Assembly (NCBI GenBank): GCA_036159995.1
Contig: JAYYEI010000032.1
Coordinates: 1 to 35,939, forward strand
Direction of reading: 5' to 3'
Length of the DNA: 35,939 nucleotides
From: UBA8752 sp036159995
GTDB taxonomy: Bacteria > Bacteroidota > Bacteroidia > Flavobacteriales_D > Sanyastnellaceae
The first letter of the stretch is position 1. Each line of letters begins with the position of its first letter. A program made the translations under genes and the position numbers. Positions 22,366 to 30,639 of this stretch are shown piece by piece. A model generated the notes under the pieces. The model saw only the letters and a program-made list of their open reading frames with translations. It was not told where the DNA came from and did no database searches.

Positions 22366-23345
22366 GCGGCGGGGGTGTCGTCGCCGAAGGAGGCGGGGAG
22401 GAGGGAATCGACGAATTCCATGGCGTTGAAGACCTGCAGGTCCTCGGCCTGTTCGCCCACGCCGATGAAGCGGACGGGGATGTTGAATTCCTCGGCGATG
22501 CCGATGACCACGCCGCCTCGGGCCGTGCCATCCAGCTTGGTGAGGACGAGGCCGGAGACTTCTGTGGCAGCCGTGAACTGGCGTGCCTGTTCGAGGGCGT
22601 TCTGGCCGGTGGAGCCGTCGAGGACCAGGAGAACCTCATGCGGAACGCCGGGGGCGACCTTCTGCATGACGCGCTTGATCTTGGACAGCTCGTCCATCAG
22701 GTGCTTCTTGTTGTGGAGTCGCCCAGCCGTATCGACCAGGACCACGTCGTGCCCCTTGGCGACGGCGCTTTCCACGGCGTCGAAGGCGACGGCGGCGGGG
22801 TCGGCGTCCTGGCCCTGAGCGACGAAATTGGCCCCGGTGCGCTCAGCCCAAACCCGCAGTTGGTCTACGGCCGCGGCCCGGAACGTGTCGGCGGCCCCGA
22901 CGGTGACCTTGAGGCCCCGCTGGGCGAACTGGTGGCAGAGTTTGCCGATGGTCGTGGTCTTGCCCACGCCGTTGACTCCGACGATCAGGAAAACATAGGG
23001 GCCTTCGGTCTCCGGCAGGTCCAGGTCTGTGGGTTGATCGCCCCGGTGGGCTTCGAGCATGCCGGCGATTTCCTCGCGGAGCATGGGCAGCAGACGGTCG
23101 ATGGAGGCGGCGTCCTCCCGGGAGGTACGGTCCTCGATGCGCTCCACGATCTTCATCGTGGTCTGCACGCCGATGTCACTGGTGATCAGGGCCTCCTCGA
23201 GCTCTTCGAGCACGTCGGCGTCGATGTCCTTCTTGCCGGTGACGGCCCGGGTGAGCTTCTCGAGGACACCGCGCTTGGAGCGGGCAAGGCCCTCGTCGAG
23301 GGTCTGTTTCTTCTCGGAACTGAAGATTCGCTTGAAGAAGGACAT
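22362..23345 (-). CDS. ftsY: Signal recognition particle receptor FtsY
   Basis: 327 residues, an NG-domain GTPase that docks SRP-ribosome complexes at the inner membrane. The N domain covers about 1-100, with a short basic N-terminus (MSFFKRIFSSEKK) instead of the long acidic A domain of E. coli. GTPase motifs: GVNGVGKTTT (G1, 123-132), DTFRAAAVDQL, DTAGR (G3, 205-209) and TKLDG (G4, 269-273). The C-terminal part has RFIGVGEQAEDLQVFNAMEF. It starts 4 nt after its own TACCTTCA box and overlaps rimO by 4 nt. Confidence 0.97.
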   Translation of the reverse strand: MSFFKRIFSSEKKQTLDEGLARSKRGVLEKLTRAVTGKKDIDADVLEELEEALITSDIGVQTTMKIVERIEDRTSREDAASIDRLLPMLREEIAGMLEAHRGDQPTDLDLPETEGPYVFLIVGVNGVGKTTTIGKLCHQFAQRGLKVTVGAADTFRAAAVDQLRVWAERTGANFVAQGQDADPAAVAFDAVESAVAKGHDVVLVDTAGRLHNKKHLMDELSKIKRVMQKVAPGVPHEVLLVLDGSTGQNALEQARQFTAATEVSGLVLTKLDGTARGGVVIGIAEEFNIPVRFIGVGEQAEDLQVFNAMEFVDSLLPASFGDDTPAA

Positions 23346-23349
23346 GGTG

Positions 23350-23357
23350 TGAAGGTA
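23350..23357 (-). promoter_or_regulatory. -7 box of ftsY
   Basis: On the minus strand TACCTTCA ends 4 nt before the ftsY ATG. It would make ftsY-rimO-queE a transcription unit of its own, downstream of the hairpin at 23371-23408. Confidence 0.5.
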
Positions 23358-23370
23358 GGGGTGGATGCGA

Positions 23371-23408
23371 CGAGGGCCGGCTTCCGGTCAAATGGAAGTC
23401 GGCCCTCG
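23371..23408 (-). terminator. Long hairpin between DUF4295 gene and ftsY
   Basis: CGAGGGCCGGCTTCC (23371-23385) pairs with the segment at 23394-23408 over 15 positions with one G-U/G-T mismatch and an 8-nt loop. There is no T-run, so it is either a weak terminator or an mRNA-stabilising element after the two small ribosome-associated genes. Confidence 0.6.
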
Positions 23409-23437
23409 CCAGCCTCGTGGGCTGATGGTTTGGAGGA

Positions 23438-23590
23438 TCAGTTGGCGAACCAGGCCTTCACCTCATCGTTGTGTACGACCTCCTGACGGAAGGCGTAGGC
23501 GCCCGTCTTGGGGCTCTTGTACATCTTGATGCACATGGTGTGCTGCTTTCCACCTCCCTTCTGGAGCGATGCGACGGTCTTCTTGGCCAT
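23438..23590 (-). CDS. DUF4295 family small basic protein
   Basis: 50 residues, starting MAKKTVASLQKGGGKQHTMC and ending DEVKAWFAN. It is too short for many gene finders, but it is a recognised Bacteroidota-specific family (DUF4295) normally found next to rpmG, as here (18 nt downstream). The protein is Lys-rich and may be ribosome-associated, which is inferred from its composition and neighbour only. Confidence 0.88.
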   Translation of the reverse strand: MAKKTVASLQKGGGKQHTMCIKMYKSPKTGAYAFRQEVVHNDEVKAWFAN

Positions 23591-23608
23591 GGTTTCTCAG
23601 CTTCTGGA

Positions 23609-23791
23609 TTACTTGATCTCCTTGTGGACCGTCATCTTCCGCAGGATCGGGTTGTATTTCTTCAACTCGATGCGGTCGGGGGTGTTCTTGCGGTTCTTCG
23701 TGGTCACGTAGCGGGACGTGCCGGGCATGCCGGAGTCTTTGTGCTCGGTGCACTCGAGGATGACTTGTACGCGGTTGCCTTTCTTCGCCAT
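23609..23791 (-). CDS. rpmG: 50S ribosomal protein L33
   Basis: 60 residues: MAKKGNRVQVILECTEHKDS to the end RKMTVHKEIK, with the L33 signature SRYVTTKNRKNTPDRIELKK and KYNPILRK. It has a single Cys (ILEC) and so is the zinc-free type. In many Bacteroidota rpmB (L28) lies just upstream, but here the 111-nt upstream spacer goes straight to ftsK, so rpmB has moved elsewhere. Confidence 0.96.
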   Translation of the reverse strand: MAKKGNRVQVILECTEHKDSGMPGTSRYVTTKNRKNTPDRIELKKYNPILRKMTVHKEIK

Positions 23792-23810
23792 GGTCCGGGA
23801 AAATGGAGGG

Positions 23811-23818
23811 CAAAGATA
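23811..23818 (-). promoter_or_regulatory. -7 box of rpmG (perfect TAnnTTTG)
   Basis: TATCTTTG on the minus strand ends 19 nt before the rpmG ATG, giving a short leader. A TTG lies 14 nt further upstream, somewhat close for a -33 element. Confidence 0.6.
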
Positions 23819-23870
23819 GGGATTTCCTCTTCCAATTCCGCTTGTGGATAAGCAAGGGGGTCAAGCCGCG

Positions 23871-23897
23871 TTGGAAAGGGGTCTCCCGCTACTTTCG
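23871..23897 (+). promoter_or_regulatory. Promoter of ftsK
   Basis: TTG (23871-23873), a 16-nt spacer and TACTTTCG (23890-23897) are present; the -7 box ends 5 nt before the ftsK ATG. It is back-to-back with the rpmG promoter in a 111-bp spacer that also contains a TTATCCACAAG sequence on the minus strand. Confidence 0.55.
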
Positions 23898-23902
23898 ATA
23901 CG

Positions 23903-26659
23903 ATGTCCCGACGCCCTTCCAACCCACGTCGTTCCAAGCGTTCTAAGGCTGATTCCACAGCGCGTCCGCGCAACCGCCGACTCGACGCCAACGAGGTGGG
24001 CGTGGCCGAAAAGGTCGCCACCCGTCCGTCCGTACGCAAGACCAAGGGCGGGTCAAAGGGCAAATCCAGCGCCGCCGACCGTCGGGAGGAGCGCAGGTTG
24101 GCCCGCGAGGCCAAACGCGCGGAGCGTGCCGCCGCCCGGGAAGAACGGAAAGCCCGTTGGGCGGCCCGGACCGAGTGGCTTAGGGATCCGAGGGTCAAGC
24201 AGGTCCTCGGCGTCCTGGCTCTGTCCAGCGGGGCCTTCATGGTCCTGGCGGGCGTCAGCGCCATCCTCGTGGGCGGGGAAGACATCCGCCTGATCGCCTC
24301 GGGCACCGAACCCGGCGCAGGCAGCTACCGGAATCTGCTCGGGGCCCTTGGCGCCCGGTGGGCCTTCACCTTCATGCGGGGGGGCTTCGGCATCGCGGCA
24401 CCCCTGTTCGGTGTGTGGCTCGTCGCAGCGGGGGCGGGACAGTTCGCCCAAGCGCCGCAATGGGCCCTCGGTCGCCTGCTGCGCAATGTGCTCGCCGCGG
24501 CCCTCGTGCTGCCCTGGGCCATCGGATTGATCACCCTGCAGTTCGATGTGGAGACCGGTCTGGTGACGGGATGGGGTGGCGATCACCTCGTCGGTGCCGT
24601 CGGATTGTGGCTGACCCAATGGAGCCGTTTCACCCTCGGCGTCGTCGGGTCCGCGTTGTCCCTCGTGGCCGTCACCGCCATCTGGGGCGTCCTCAATCCT
24701 GGCCTGTCCGCAGCCTTGGTCGCCTTCTTTGCCCGTGAGGAGGTCGACGTCGAGGAGGAGATGGACGAGGAGGAAACCAACGGCGCCCCTCAAACCGCCC
24801 GCGAACTCGCCGAGCAAGAGGAAGAAGCGTGGGACCCTTACGCCGAACCGGAGCGGATGCCCGATGGGGACACTGGCGGAGAGGCCGAGCCGGAGCCGGT
24901 GGAGGAAGACCCCCTCGGGCCGCCCCGGATGACCCCCGCTGAGCCTGAGGTGGCCGCCGAAGACTCCGCCACCCCGGAAGCACCGGCGGAGCCCGAACCG
25001 GCGCCGACTCCGACCCCGGTGGCTGCCCAGCCCGAAGAGGAACCCACTTCGTCCACGACCATGGAGGTGGAGGTGGCCGCGGAGGAGGCGACCCTGACCG
25101 AGGACGAAATCGACGCCAAGGTCCAGGCCTTCGGGGAGTACGATCCCACCCTTGACCTCAGCCGTTTCGAATTGCCCAACATCGACCTGCTGGCGGCCCA
25201 TGGCTCCGGCAAGACGGAGGTGAGCCCCGAAGAGCTTGAGGCCAACAAGAAGCGGATCGAGGACACCCTGCGGAACTACGGCATCGAGATCGCGAGCATC
25301 AAAGCGTCCATCGGACCGACGGTGACCCTTTACGAGCTGGTGCCGGCACCGGGCGTTCGCATTTCCAAGATCAAGAACCTCGAGGACGATATCGCTCTGA
25401 GCCTGGCCGCTCTCGGCATCCGGATCATTGCGCCAATTCCGGGCCGTGGTACCATCGGCATCGAGGTGCCGAACTCCAACCCGGATGTGGTCAGTATGCG
25501 TTCGCTGATCGCGAGCGACAAGTTCCAAAACAGCGACGCGGCCCTGCCCATTGCCATCGGCAAGACGATCTCCAACGAGACTTACGTCTTCGACCTGGCC
25601 AAGATGCCGCACATGCTGATGGCCGGCGCCACGGGTCAGGGTAAGTCAGTGGGCCTCAACGCAATGCTGGTCTCGCTGTTGTACAAGAAGCACCCGAGCC
25701 AGCTCAAGTTTGTCCTGGTGGACCCGAAGAAGGTGGAATTGACCCTCTTCAACCACATTGAGCGCCACTACCTCGCCAAGCTGCCCGACACCGAGGAGGC
25801 CATCATCACCGACAACAGCCAAGTGGTGCGGACCATCAAGTCGCTGTGCCTCGAGATGGACCAGCGGTACGAGCTGCTGAAGAACGCCCAGTGCCGCAAC
25901 CTGAAGGAGTACAACGCCAAGTTTGTCCGGCGCAAGCTCAACCCGGAGAACGGCCACCGCTACCTGCCCTACATCGTGCTCGTCATCGACGAGTTCGCCG
26001 ACCTGATCATGACGGCGGGCAAGGAGGTTGAGATGCCCATTGCTCGCCTCGCCCAGTTGGCGCGGGCCATTGGCATCCACTTGATCATCGCCACCCAACG
26101 TCCGTCGGTCAACATCATCACCGGCACGATCAAGGCCAACTTTCCGGGCCGCGTGGCCTTCCGCGTGACCTCCAAGGTCGACAGCCGGACCATCCTCGAT
26201 GCTGGCGGTGCCGACCAGCTCATCGGCCGCGGTGACATGCTGTTGTCCACCGGAAACGACCTGATCCGCCTGCAGTGCGGCTTCGTGGATACCCCGGAGG
26301 TGGAGGCCATCACAGATTTCATCGGGTCTCAGCGGGGCTATCCCGAGGCGCTCATGTTGCCCGAGGTGCCCGATGAACACAGCGAGCAGATGGCGGACAT
26401 CGCCAATGAGGAGCGGGACAGCATGTTCGAGGAGGCCGCGCGGATCCTGGTCCTGCACCAGCAGGGGTCGACCTCGTTGCTGCAGCGCAAGCTCAAGCTC
26501 GGCTACAACCGCGCCGGTCGCCTGGTAGACCAGCTGGAGGCAGCGGGCATCATCGGGCCGTTTGAAGGGTCCAAGGCGCGCAAGGTTCTCATCCCGGATG
26601 AAGCGTCTTTGGAACAGTTGTTGCGTGGGAGCGGTTCTGATGACGAACCCACCGCGTAA
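23903..26659 (+). CDS. ftsK: DNA translocase FtsK/SpoIIIE
   Basis: 918 residues. It pumps chromosomal DNA through the division septum and promotes dimer resolution at dif. The N-terminus is a long basic tail (about 1-90, rich in Arg/Lys), followed by four or so membrane helices (about 100-275). A long acidic, Pro-rich linker (about 280-415) has many Glu-Pro and Ala-Pro pairs. The motor has the beta-domain YGIEIASIKASIGPTVTLYE, Walker A GATGQGKS (575-582), FVLVDPKKVELT and Walker B VLVIDEFADLIM (Asp696, Glu697), with IATQRPSVNIITG. The C-terminal gamma winged helix (about 840-905: LQRKLKLGYNRAGRLVDQLE) reads KOPS-type orienting sequences. The stop codon TAA lies inside the putative -7 box of lolA. 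Confidence 0.97.
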   Translation: MSRRPSNPRRSKRSKADSTARPRNRRLDANEVGVAEKVATRPSVRKTKGGSKGKSSAADRREERRLAREAKRAERAAAREERKARWAARTEWLRDPRVKQVLGVLALSSGAFMVLAGVSAILVGGEDIRLIASGTEPGAGSYRNLLGALGARWAFTFMRGGFGIAAPLFGVWLVAAGAGQFAQAPQWALGRLLRNVLAAALVLPWAIGLITLQFDVETGLVTGWGGDHLVGAVGLWLTQWSRFTLGVVGSALSLVAVTAIWGVLNPGLSAALVAFFAREEVDVEEEMDEEETNGAPQTARELAEQEEEAWDPYAEPERMPDGDTGGEAEPEPVEEDPLGPPRMTPAEPEVAAEDSATPEAPAEPEPAPTPTPVAAQPEEEPTSSTTMEVEVAAEEATLTEDEIDAKVQAFGEYDPTLDLSRFELPNIDLLAAHGSGKTEVSPEELEANKKRIEDTLRNYGIEIASIKASIGPTVTLYELVPAPGVRISKIKNLEDDIALSLAALGIRIIAPIPGRGTIGIEVPNSNPDVVSMRSLIASDKFQNSDAALPIAIGKTISNETYVFDLAKMPHMLMAGATGQGKSVGLNAMLVSLLYKKHPSQLKFVLVDPKKVELTLFNHIERHYLAKLPDTEEAIITDNSQVVRTIKSLCLEMDQRYELLKNAQCRNLKEYNAKFVRRKLNPENGHRYLPYIVLVIDEFADLIMTAGKEVEMPIARLAQLARAIGIHLIIATQRPSVNIITGTIKANFPGRVAFRVTSKVDSRTILDAGGADQLIGRGDMLLSTGNDLIRLQCGFVDTPEVEAITDFIGSQRGYPEALMLPEVPDEHSEQMADIANEERDSMFEEAARILVLHQQGSTSLLQRKLKLGYNRAGRLVDQLEAAGIIGPFEGSKARKVLIPDEASLEQLLRGSGSDDEPTA

Positions 26660-26664
26660 TTTCG
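26657..26664 (+). promoter_or_regulatory. -7 box of lolA overlapping the ftsK stop codon
   Basis: TAATTTCG is one mismatch from TAnnTTTG and its first three bases are the ftsK stop codon. It ends 8 nt before the lolA ATG. It would allow lolA to be made independently of ftsK. Confidence 0.35.
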
Positions 26665-26672
26665 CCCCCTCC

Positions 26673-27353
26673 ATGACGATGACGACTGCCTTTCGCCACG
26701 CTGCGGCCTCCGTGCTGATGGCCGCGTTCGCCTGTGTTTCCACCCTGTACGTCGAGGCGCAGACCGACCCTGCTGCCGACGAGCTGCTCCTGCGCGTGAG
26801 CGAAGCGATGCGGGGCTACGAGACCGTGCACGCCGTGTATTCCTCCAAGATGGTCGACCGCCAAAGCGACTTTGAAATGGACCAGGCCGGCGAGATCTGG
26901 GTGCAGGGCGACCGCTACCACCTGGAGCTCGGGGAGTACATCATCATCTGCGATGGCATGACCGTCTGGACGTACGAGCCGGAGATGGGAGAATGCTACA
27001 TCGATGACGCCGAAACGATTGCTGAGGACGGCATCGATCCGGCGCGCATGTTCACCATTTGGGAAGAGGGGTTCAAGAAGGTCATGAAAGGCGACGCCAA
27101 GCTTGGTGACCGCCTCGTCCAGCGCGTCGACCTCCATCCTGACGGGTCCGAGGATCGGAGCTTCCACACGATTCAATGCTACATCGATCCGACCTCGCTG
27201 GAGGTCGTCCAGCTCATCGTCAAGGGGCGGGAGGGCACCGATGTGGAATACCGAATCGACGAGTTCGAGGGCAACGGGAACATCCCCGAAGGCGCCTTCA
27301 CCTTCGACAAGGCCCAGTTTCCGGGCACGACGGTCATCGACAACCGCCTCTGA
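26673..27353 (+). CDS. lolA: Outer-membrane lipoprotein carrier LolA-like
   Basis: 226 residues from the ATG at 26673; the frame extends into ftsK, but only this start (or 26679) opens a signal peptide (MTMTTAFRHAAASVLMAAFA). Mature part: DELLLRVSEAMRGYETVHAVYSS, FEMDQAGEIWVQGDRYHLEL, MTVWTYEPEMGECYIDD, and C-terminal strands ending AFTFDKAQFPGTTVIDNRL. This is the LolA half-barrel that carries lipoproteins across the periplasm. It follows ftsK by 13 nt, an order common in Bacteroidota and supporting the call. It is convergent with the reductase gene, whose stop is 1 bp away. Confidence 0.9.
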   Translation: MTMTTAFRHAAASVLMAAFACVSTLYVEAQTDPAADELLLRVSEAMRGYETVHAVYSSKMVDRQSDFEMDQAGEIWVQGDRYHLELGEYIIICDGMTVWTYEPEMGECYIDDAETIAEDGIDPARMFTIWEEGFKKVMKGDAKLGDRLVQRVDLHPDGSEDRSFHTIQCYIDPTSLEVVQLIVKGREGTDVEYRIDEFEGNGNIPEGAFTFDKAQFPGTTVIDNRL

Positions 27354-27354
27354 A

Positions 27355-28425
27355 TCAGGGGAGCTCGATGTCGAGCTGGCTGCTGGCGGGCCGCTCCTGA
27401 CAGCACAGGATCCAACCGTCGGCCAACGGTTTGCTGCCCGTCCGGTCGGGCTTGGCCACGGTGCGTCCGGCCACCAACCGCGCCTTGCAGCGGTGACAGA
27501 TGCCGCTCCGGCAATCCGCCGGCATGTCCACGCCGGCTTGGTCTGCAGCCTCGAGCAGCGTCAGGTGGCGTGGCACCTCCTCCAACACCTTGGTCCCCGT
27601 CTTCGTCTGGACGGTCACCGTCGACGTGAGGGTGTCCACGCCGGGGTCCGCCGGGTGAAGGTGGGGTTGGTGGATGAACGAATAGCGGCTGTACGTGATG
27701 GGGCGCTGGGCAGTTTGGAGCCCGGCTTCGACAGAATCCATGAAGCCTTGGGGGCCACAGAGGAAAGCGTGCTCGGGCAGGTCTCCTCCTCCGTATTGGT
27801 CCATGAGCTTGGCGACACGCGGACCGGTGAGCCGTCCGCTTGAATCGTCCTCTCCCGTTCCGCCATCTCCGAGGATGTGAAAGACCTCCATCCTGGCGGA
27901 ATTGGCGAGCGCTTCCAATTCCTTGGCGAACATGATGTCGCGGGTGGAGGAATTGGCGTAAAACAGGGTCACGTGGTGGTCTGGCCGCGCCTTGAGGGCG
28001 TGCTGGGCGATGGAAAAGATGGGCGTGATGCCACTGCCGGCCGCAAACAGGATGAGGTGGCGTGCTTGTCGATCGAGATGCTCGGGATAGAGCGTGCCTT
28101 CCGGCGGCACCACGTTGAGGACATCCCCGATGCGAAGCAGATCATTGAAATGCTCTGCTGCGCCGCCGCGTGTGACTTTCTTGACGGCCACCTGCGGGAG
28201 TTTCCCGGCCGGATTGACCAGGTTGTAACTGCGGAAACAGGTCCGGTCCTGCAGGTCCAGACAAAAGGTGACCCGCTGTCCAGGGCGGTGACGGAACCGG
28301 TCCAGCCGGTCACCGGGATCCAGCGTGACGAGGACACTGTCCGGCGTCAACCTCCTCACCTCCCGCACGGTGCAGGGATGGGTCTGCGGCAGGACAGCCG
28401 GGGGGGGAGTGTTGCCGGAGGGCAT
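27355..28425 (-). CDS. FNR-type flavin reductase with C-terminal 2Fe-2S ferredoxin domain
   Basis: 356 residues. An FAD domain (about 15-115; FRSYNLVNPAG is the flavin motif) is followed by an NAD(P)H domain (about 120-245; LFAAGSGITPIF, HAFLCGPQGFM) and a plant-type [2Fe-2S] ferredoxin domain at the end (about 265-356; CRSGICHRC with Cys305, Cys310, Cys313, and the fourth ligand Cys342 in ILCCQ). This is the layout of PaaE, Hmp-like and oxygenase reductases. It passes electrons from NAD(P)H to a partner oxygenase, desaturase or hydroxylase, but none is visible next to it, so I give no symbol. It lies 135 nt after the fused E1 gene on the same strand. Confidence 0.88.
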   Translation of the reverse strand: MPSGNTPPPAVLPQTHPCTVREVRRLTPDSVLVTLDPGDRLDRFRHRPGQRVTFCLDLQDRTCFRSYNLVNPAGKLPQVAVKKVTRGGAAEHFNDLLRIGDVLNVVPPEGTLYPEHLDRQARHLILFAAGSGITPIFSIAQHALKARPDHHVTLFYANSSTRDIMFAKELEALANSARMEVFHILGDGGTGEDDSSGRLTGPRVAKLMDQYGGGDLPEHAFLCGPQGFMDSVEAGLQTAQRPITYSRYSFIHQPHLHPADPGVDTLTSTVTVQTKTGTKVLEEVPRHLTLLEAADQAGVDMPADCRSGICHRCKARLVAGRTVAKPDRTGSKPLADGWILCCQERPASSQLDIELP

Positions 28426-28560
28426 GAGGTGTTGCGTGGTGCGCGTGCAACCTGTGCACAGTCAATCGCAATGGTTACCGGTTGACAGGAAGGAAGGTTC
28501 ACTCCGATTCGTGTCCGATGCGGAAAGAAGGCCATGGACGGCCTATATAGGGCGCAGAAT
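28426..28560 (-). other. Intergenic spacer with two palindromes
   Basis: No gene is seen. Two perfect 10-bp palindromes are present: CTGTGCACAG (28452-28461, 27-36 nt before the reductase ATG) and CCTATATAGG (28542-28551, just after the E1 stop). Either may be an operator for the reductase; no clear -7 box is seen. Confidence 0.35.
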
Positions 28561-30627
28561 TCAGTAGGAGAGGAGCGCGCGACAGGCGGCCGCCACCTTC
28601 TCGGCATTGGGGAGAACGGCCGCCTCGAGCGTCTCGTTCAGGGGAATCGCCGGAACCTCCATCGAGCCGAGGCAGCGCACCGGGGCATCCAGTGATTCGA
28701 AGGCGGCTTCCGAGATCATGCCGGCCACGGCCTGTGCGAAGCTCCCCGTAGGCGGTTCCTCGGTCAACACGAGACACCGGTGGCACCGCCGGACGGAGGC
28801 CAACACGGTCTCGCGGTCAAGCGGAACGATGCTCCTCAAATCCACGATTTCGACTTGACCGGGCCATTTGCGGCTGGCCGCAAGCGCCCAGTGCACGCCG
28901 CGACCGTAGGTCACAATGCTCAGCTTCGAGGCCTGTGGGTCTCCATCGGCCGTTTGGACCACACGGGCGAGGCCGAGGGGCAAGCGGTACTCCTCATCCG
29001 GCTCCACAGTCTTGGCGGCCTCCGTGCCCGGCACCTTGGACCAATACAGCCCTTTGTGCTCCAACACCACAACGGGATTGGGGTCGGCCACGGCTGCCTT
29101 CAGCAGGCCCTTGAGGTCCGCACCGCAGCTGGGGTAGGCCACCTTGATGCCGCGGATGGCGGAGAGCACACTCTCGATGCTGGAGCTGTGGTAGGGGCCA
29201 CCCGATCCGTAGGCGCCGATGGGAACGCGGATCACGCTGTGGACCGGCCATTGGCCATTGGACAGGAAATGGCTGCGCGACAGCTCCGTGAACAGCTGGT
29301 TCAGTCCGGGCCAGAGGTAATCAGCGAACTGGATTTCGACGATGGGCTTGAGGCCAACAGCGCTCATGCCCACGGTGCTGCCCACGATGAAGGCCTCCTG
29401 GATCGGGGTGTTGAAGACGCGGTCGTCGCCGAACTTCTGGGCGAGCGTGGCGGCTTCCCGGAACACGCCACCCAGACGGCCGCCAACATCCTGACCGTAG
29501 AGCAGCGTTAGGGGATCCGACGCGAGGACCTCCTGCATGGCGTGCAGGGCTTGGTCGACCATGATCTGGGGTTCCGTGTCGTCGCCTTCTCGCCGTCCGG
29601 TTTCTGCCGTGCAATCGGTGGGGGCGAAGGCGTGGGGCAACAGCGCCTCCGGGTCGGGCTCAGGCGCCGTCCGGGCCTCGTCGAAGGCCGTCTCGACCTC
29701 CTGTTGGACGGCATCAGCAGCCTGGTCCAACGCCTTGTCCTTATGGCCGGCTTTCAGTAGGCGCGCCCTCAAGTGGGCCAAGGGGTCGCGTTCCCGGTGT
29801 TCCTCCAGGTCATCGCGGTACCATTCGCGGCGGACGCCGCTGGTGTGGTGGCCCAACAGGGGCACCTTGGCGTGGACCAACACGGGGCGGCGTTCGGTGC
29901 GGATCAGGTCGAAGGCCCAGTCCATGGCCTCTTTGCAGGCCTCGAGGTCATGTCCGATCACGGAGCGGCATTCCATGCCCGGGAAGGCGGCGGCGAGCGT
30001 GGTGGCGTCACCGAAGCGGATTTCGGACGAGTGGGCGGAGATGTCCCACTCGTTGTCCTGCACGAGGAACAGGATGGGCAGTTGCCGGAGGGTGGCCATG
30101 TGCAGGGCCTCGGAGACCTCGCCCTCGGTCATGGCCGCGTCCCCGATGGAACAGAGCACGAGGGGCGGGGCATCCCCTTCCACCTTCTGGCCGAGCCCCT
30201 GATCCTCGCGATACTTCAGGCCCATGGCCGCACCGGTGGCCGGGATGGCCTGCATGCCCGTCGCCGAACTGTTGTGGGGGATGCGGGGCAGGCCCTCGCG
30301 TTTCAGGGCCGGATGGCCATAATAGGTGCGCCCTCCACTGAAGGGATCGTCTGCCTTGGCGAACAACTGGAGCATGAGCTCCTTGGGGGTCATCCCGAGT
30401 CCGAGCAGCAGCGCGTCGTCCCGATAATAGGCGTACAGATAGTCCTGGGGGCCCAGCCGCTCTCCGGCGGCGAGCTGAATGGCCTCATGGCCGTTGGCAC
30501 AGGCGTGCACATACTTGGCGGTCAGCTTGGCATGCTCCTCAAAGAGGTCCGCCATGGACCGGGCCCGCACCATGCGCTTCCAGTCTTCGATTCCCACGGA
30601 TGCATTGTCCGCCTTGGCCTTGCCCAT
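28561..30627 (-). CDS. Fused E1 alpha-beta subunit, branched-chain 2-oxoacid dehydrogenase type
   Basis: 688 residues. A thiamine-diphosphate enzyme decarboxylates a 2-oxoacid and passes the acyl group to the lipoyl E2. E1-alpha covers about 1-330, with YAYYRDDALLLGLGMT, the ThDP/Mg motif GDAAMTEG (162-169) ending in DNEWDIS (Asn192), and HTSGVRREWYRDDLEE. E1-beta starts near 365 (QIMVDQALHAMQEVL) and has the catalytic Glu in NTPIQEAFIVG, FADYLWPGLNQLF and YGSGGPYHSSSIES. The GDAAMTEG form, rather than GDGA, favours the branched-chain (2-oxoisovalerate) type. Both subunits are in one chain, a fusion common in Bacteroidota. E2 and E3 are not in the window. A TATTTTCG box lies 4 nt before the ATG. 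Confidence 0.92.
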   Translation of the reverse strand: MGKAKADNASVGIEDWKRMVRARSMADLFEEHAKLTAKYVHACANGHEAIQLAAGERLGPQDYLYAYYRDDALLLGLGMTPKELMLQLFAKADDPFSGGRTYYGHPALKREGLPRIPHNSSATGMQAIPATGAAMGLKYREDQGLGQKVEGDAPPLVLCSIGDAAMTEGEVSEALHMATLRQLPILFLVQDNEWDISAHSSEIRFGDATTLAAAFPGMECRSVIGHDLEACKEAMDWAFDLIRTERRPVLVHAKVPLLGHHTSGVRREWYRDDLEEHRERDPLAHLRARLLKAGHKDKALDQAADAVQQEVETAFDEARTAPEPDPEALLPHAFAPTDCTAETGRREGDDTEPQIMVDQALHAMQEVLASDPLTLLYGQDVGGRLGGVFREAATLAQKFGDDRVFNTPIQEAFIVGSTVGMSAVGLKPIVEIQFADYLWPGLNQLFTELSRSHFLSNGQWPVHSVIRVPIGAYGSGGPYHSSSIESVLSAIRGIKVAYPSCGADLKGLLKAAVADPNPVVVLEHKGLYWSKVPGTEAAKTVEPDEEYRLPLGLARVVQTADGDPQASKLSIVTYGRGVHWALAASRKWPGQVEIVDLRSIVPLDRETVLASVRRCHRCLVLTEEPPTGSFAQAVAGMISEAAFESLDAPVRCLGSMEVPAIPLNETLEAAVLPNAEKVAAACRALLSY

Positions 30628-30631
30628 GGAG

Positions 30632-30639
30632 CGAAAATA
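30632..30639 (-). promoter_or_regulatory. -7 box of the fused E1 gene
   Basis: On the minus strand TATTTTCG, one mismatch from TAnnTTTG, ends 4 nt before the E1 ATG at 30627. No -33 TTG is seen at normal spacing. Confidence 0.5.

Noticed and set aside
20977..22818. A 613-codon plus-strand frame opposite rimO and ftsY
   Set aside because: It is antisense to two conserved overlapping genes and its product is a Val/Gly/Ala/Leu-rich sequence without domains.
24053..25612. A 519-codon minus-strand frame opposite ftsK
   Set aside because: Antisense to the ftsK membrane, linker and motor regions; composition is typical of a shadow frame.
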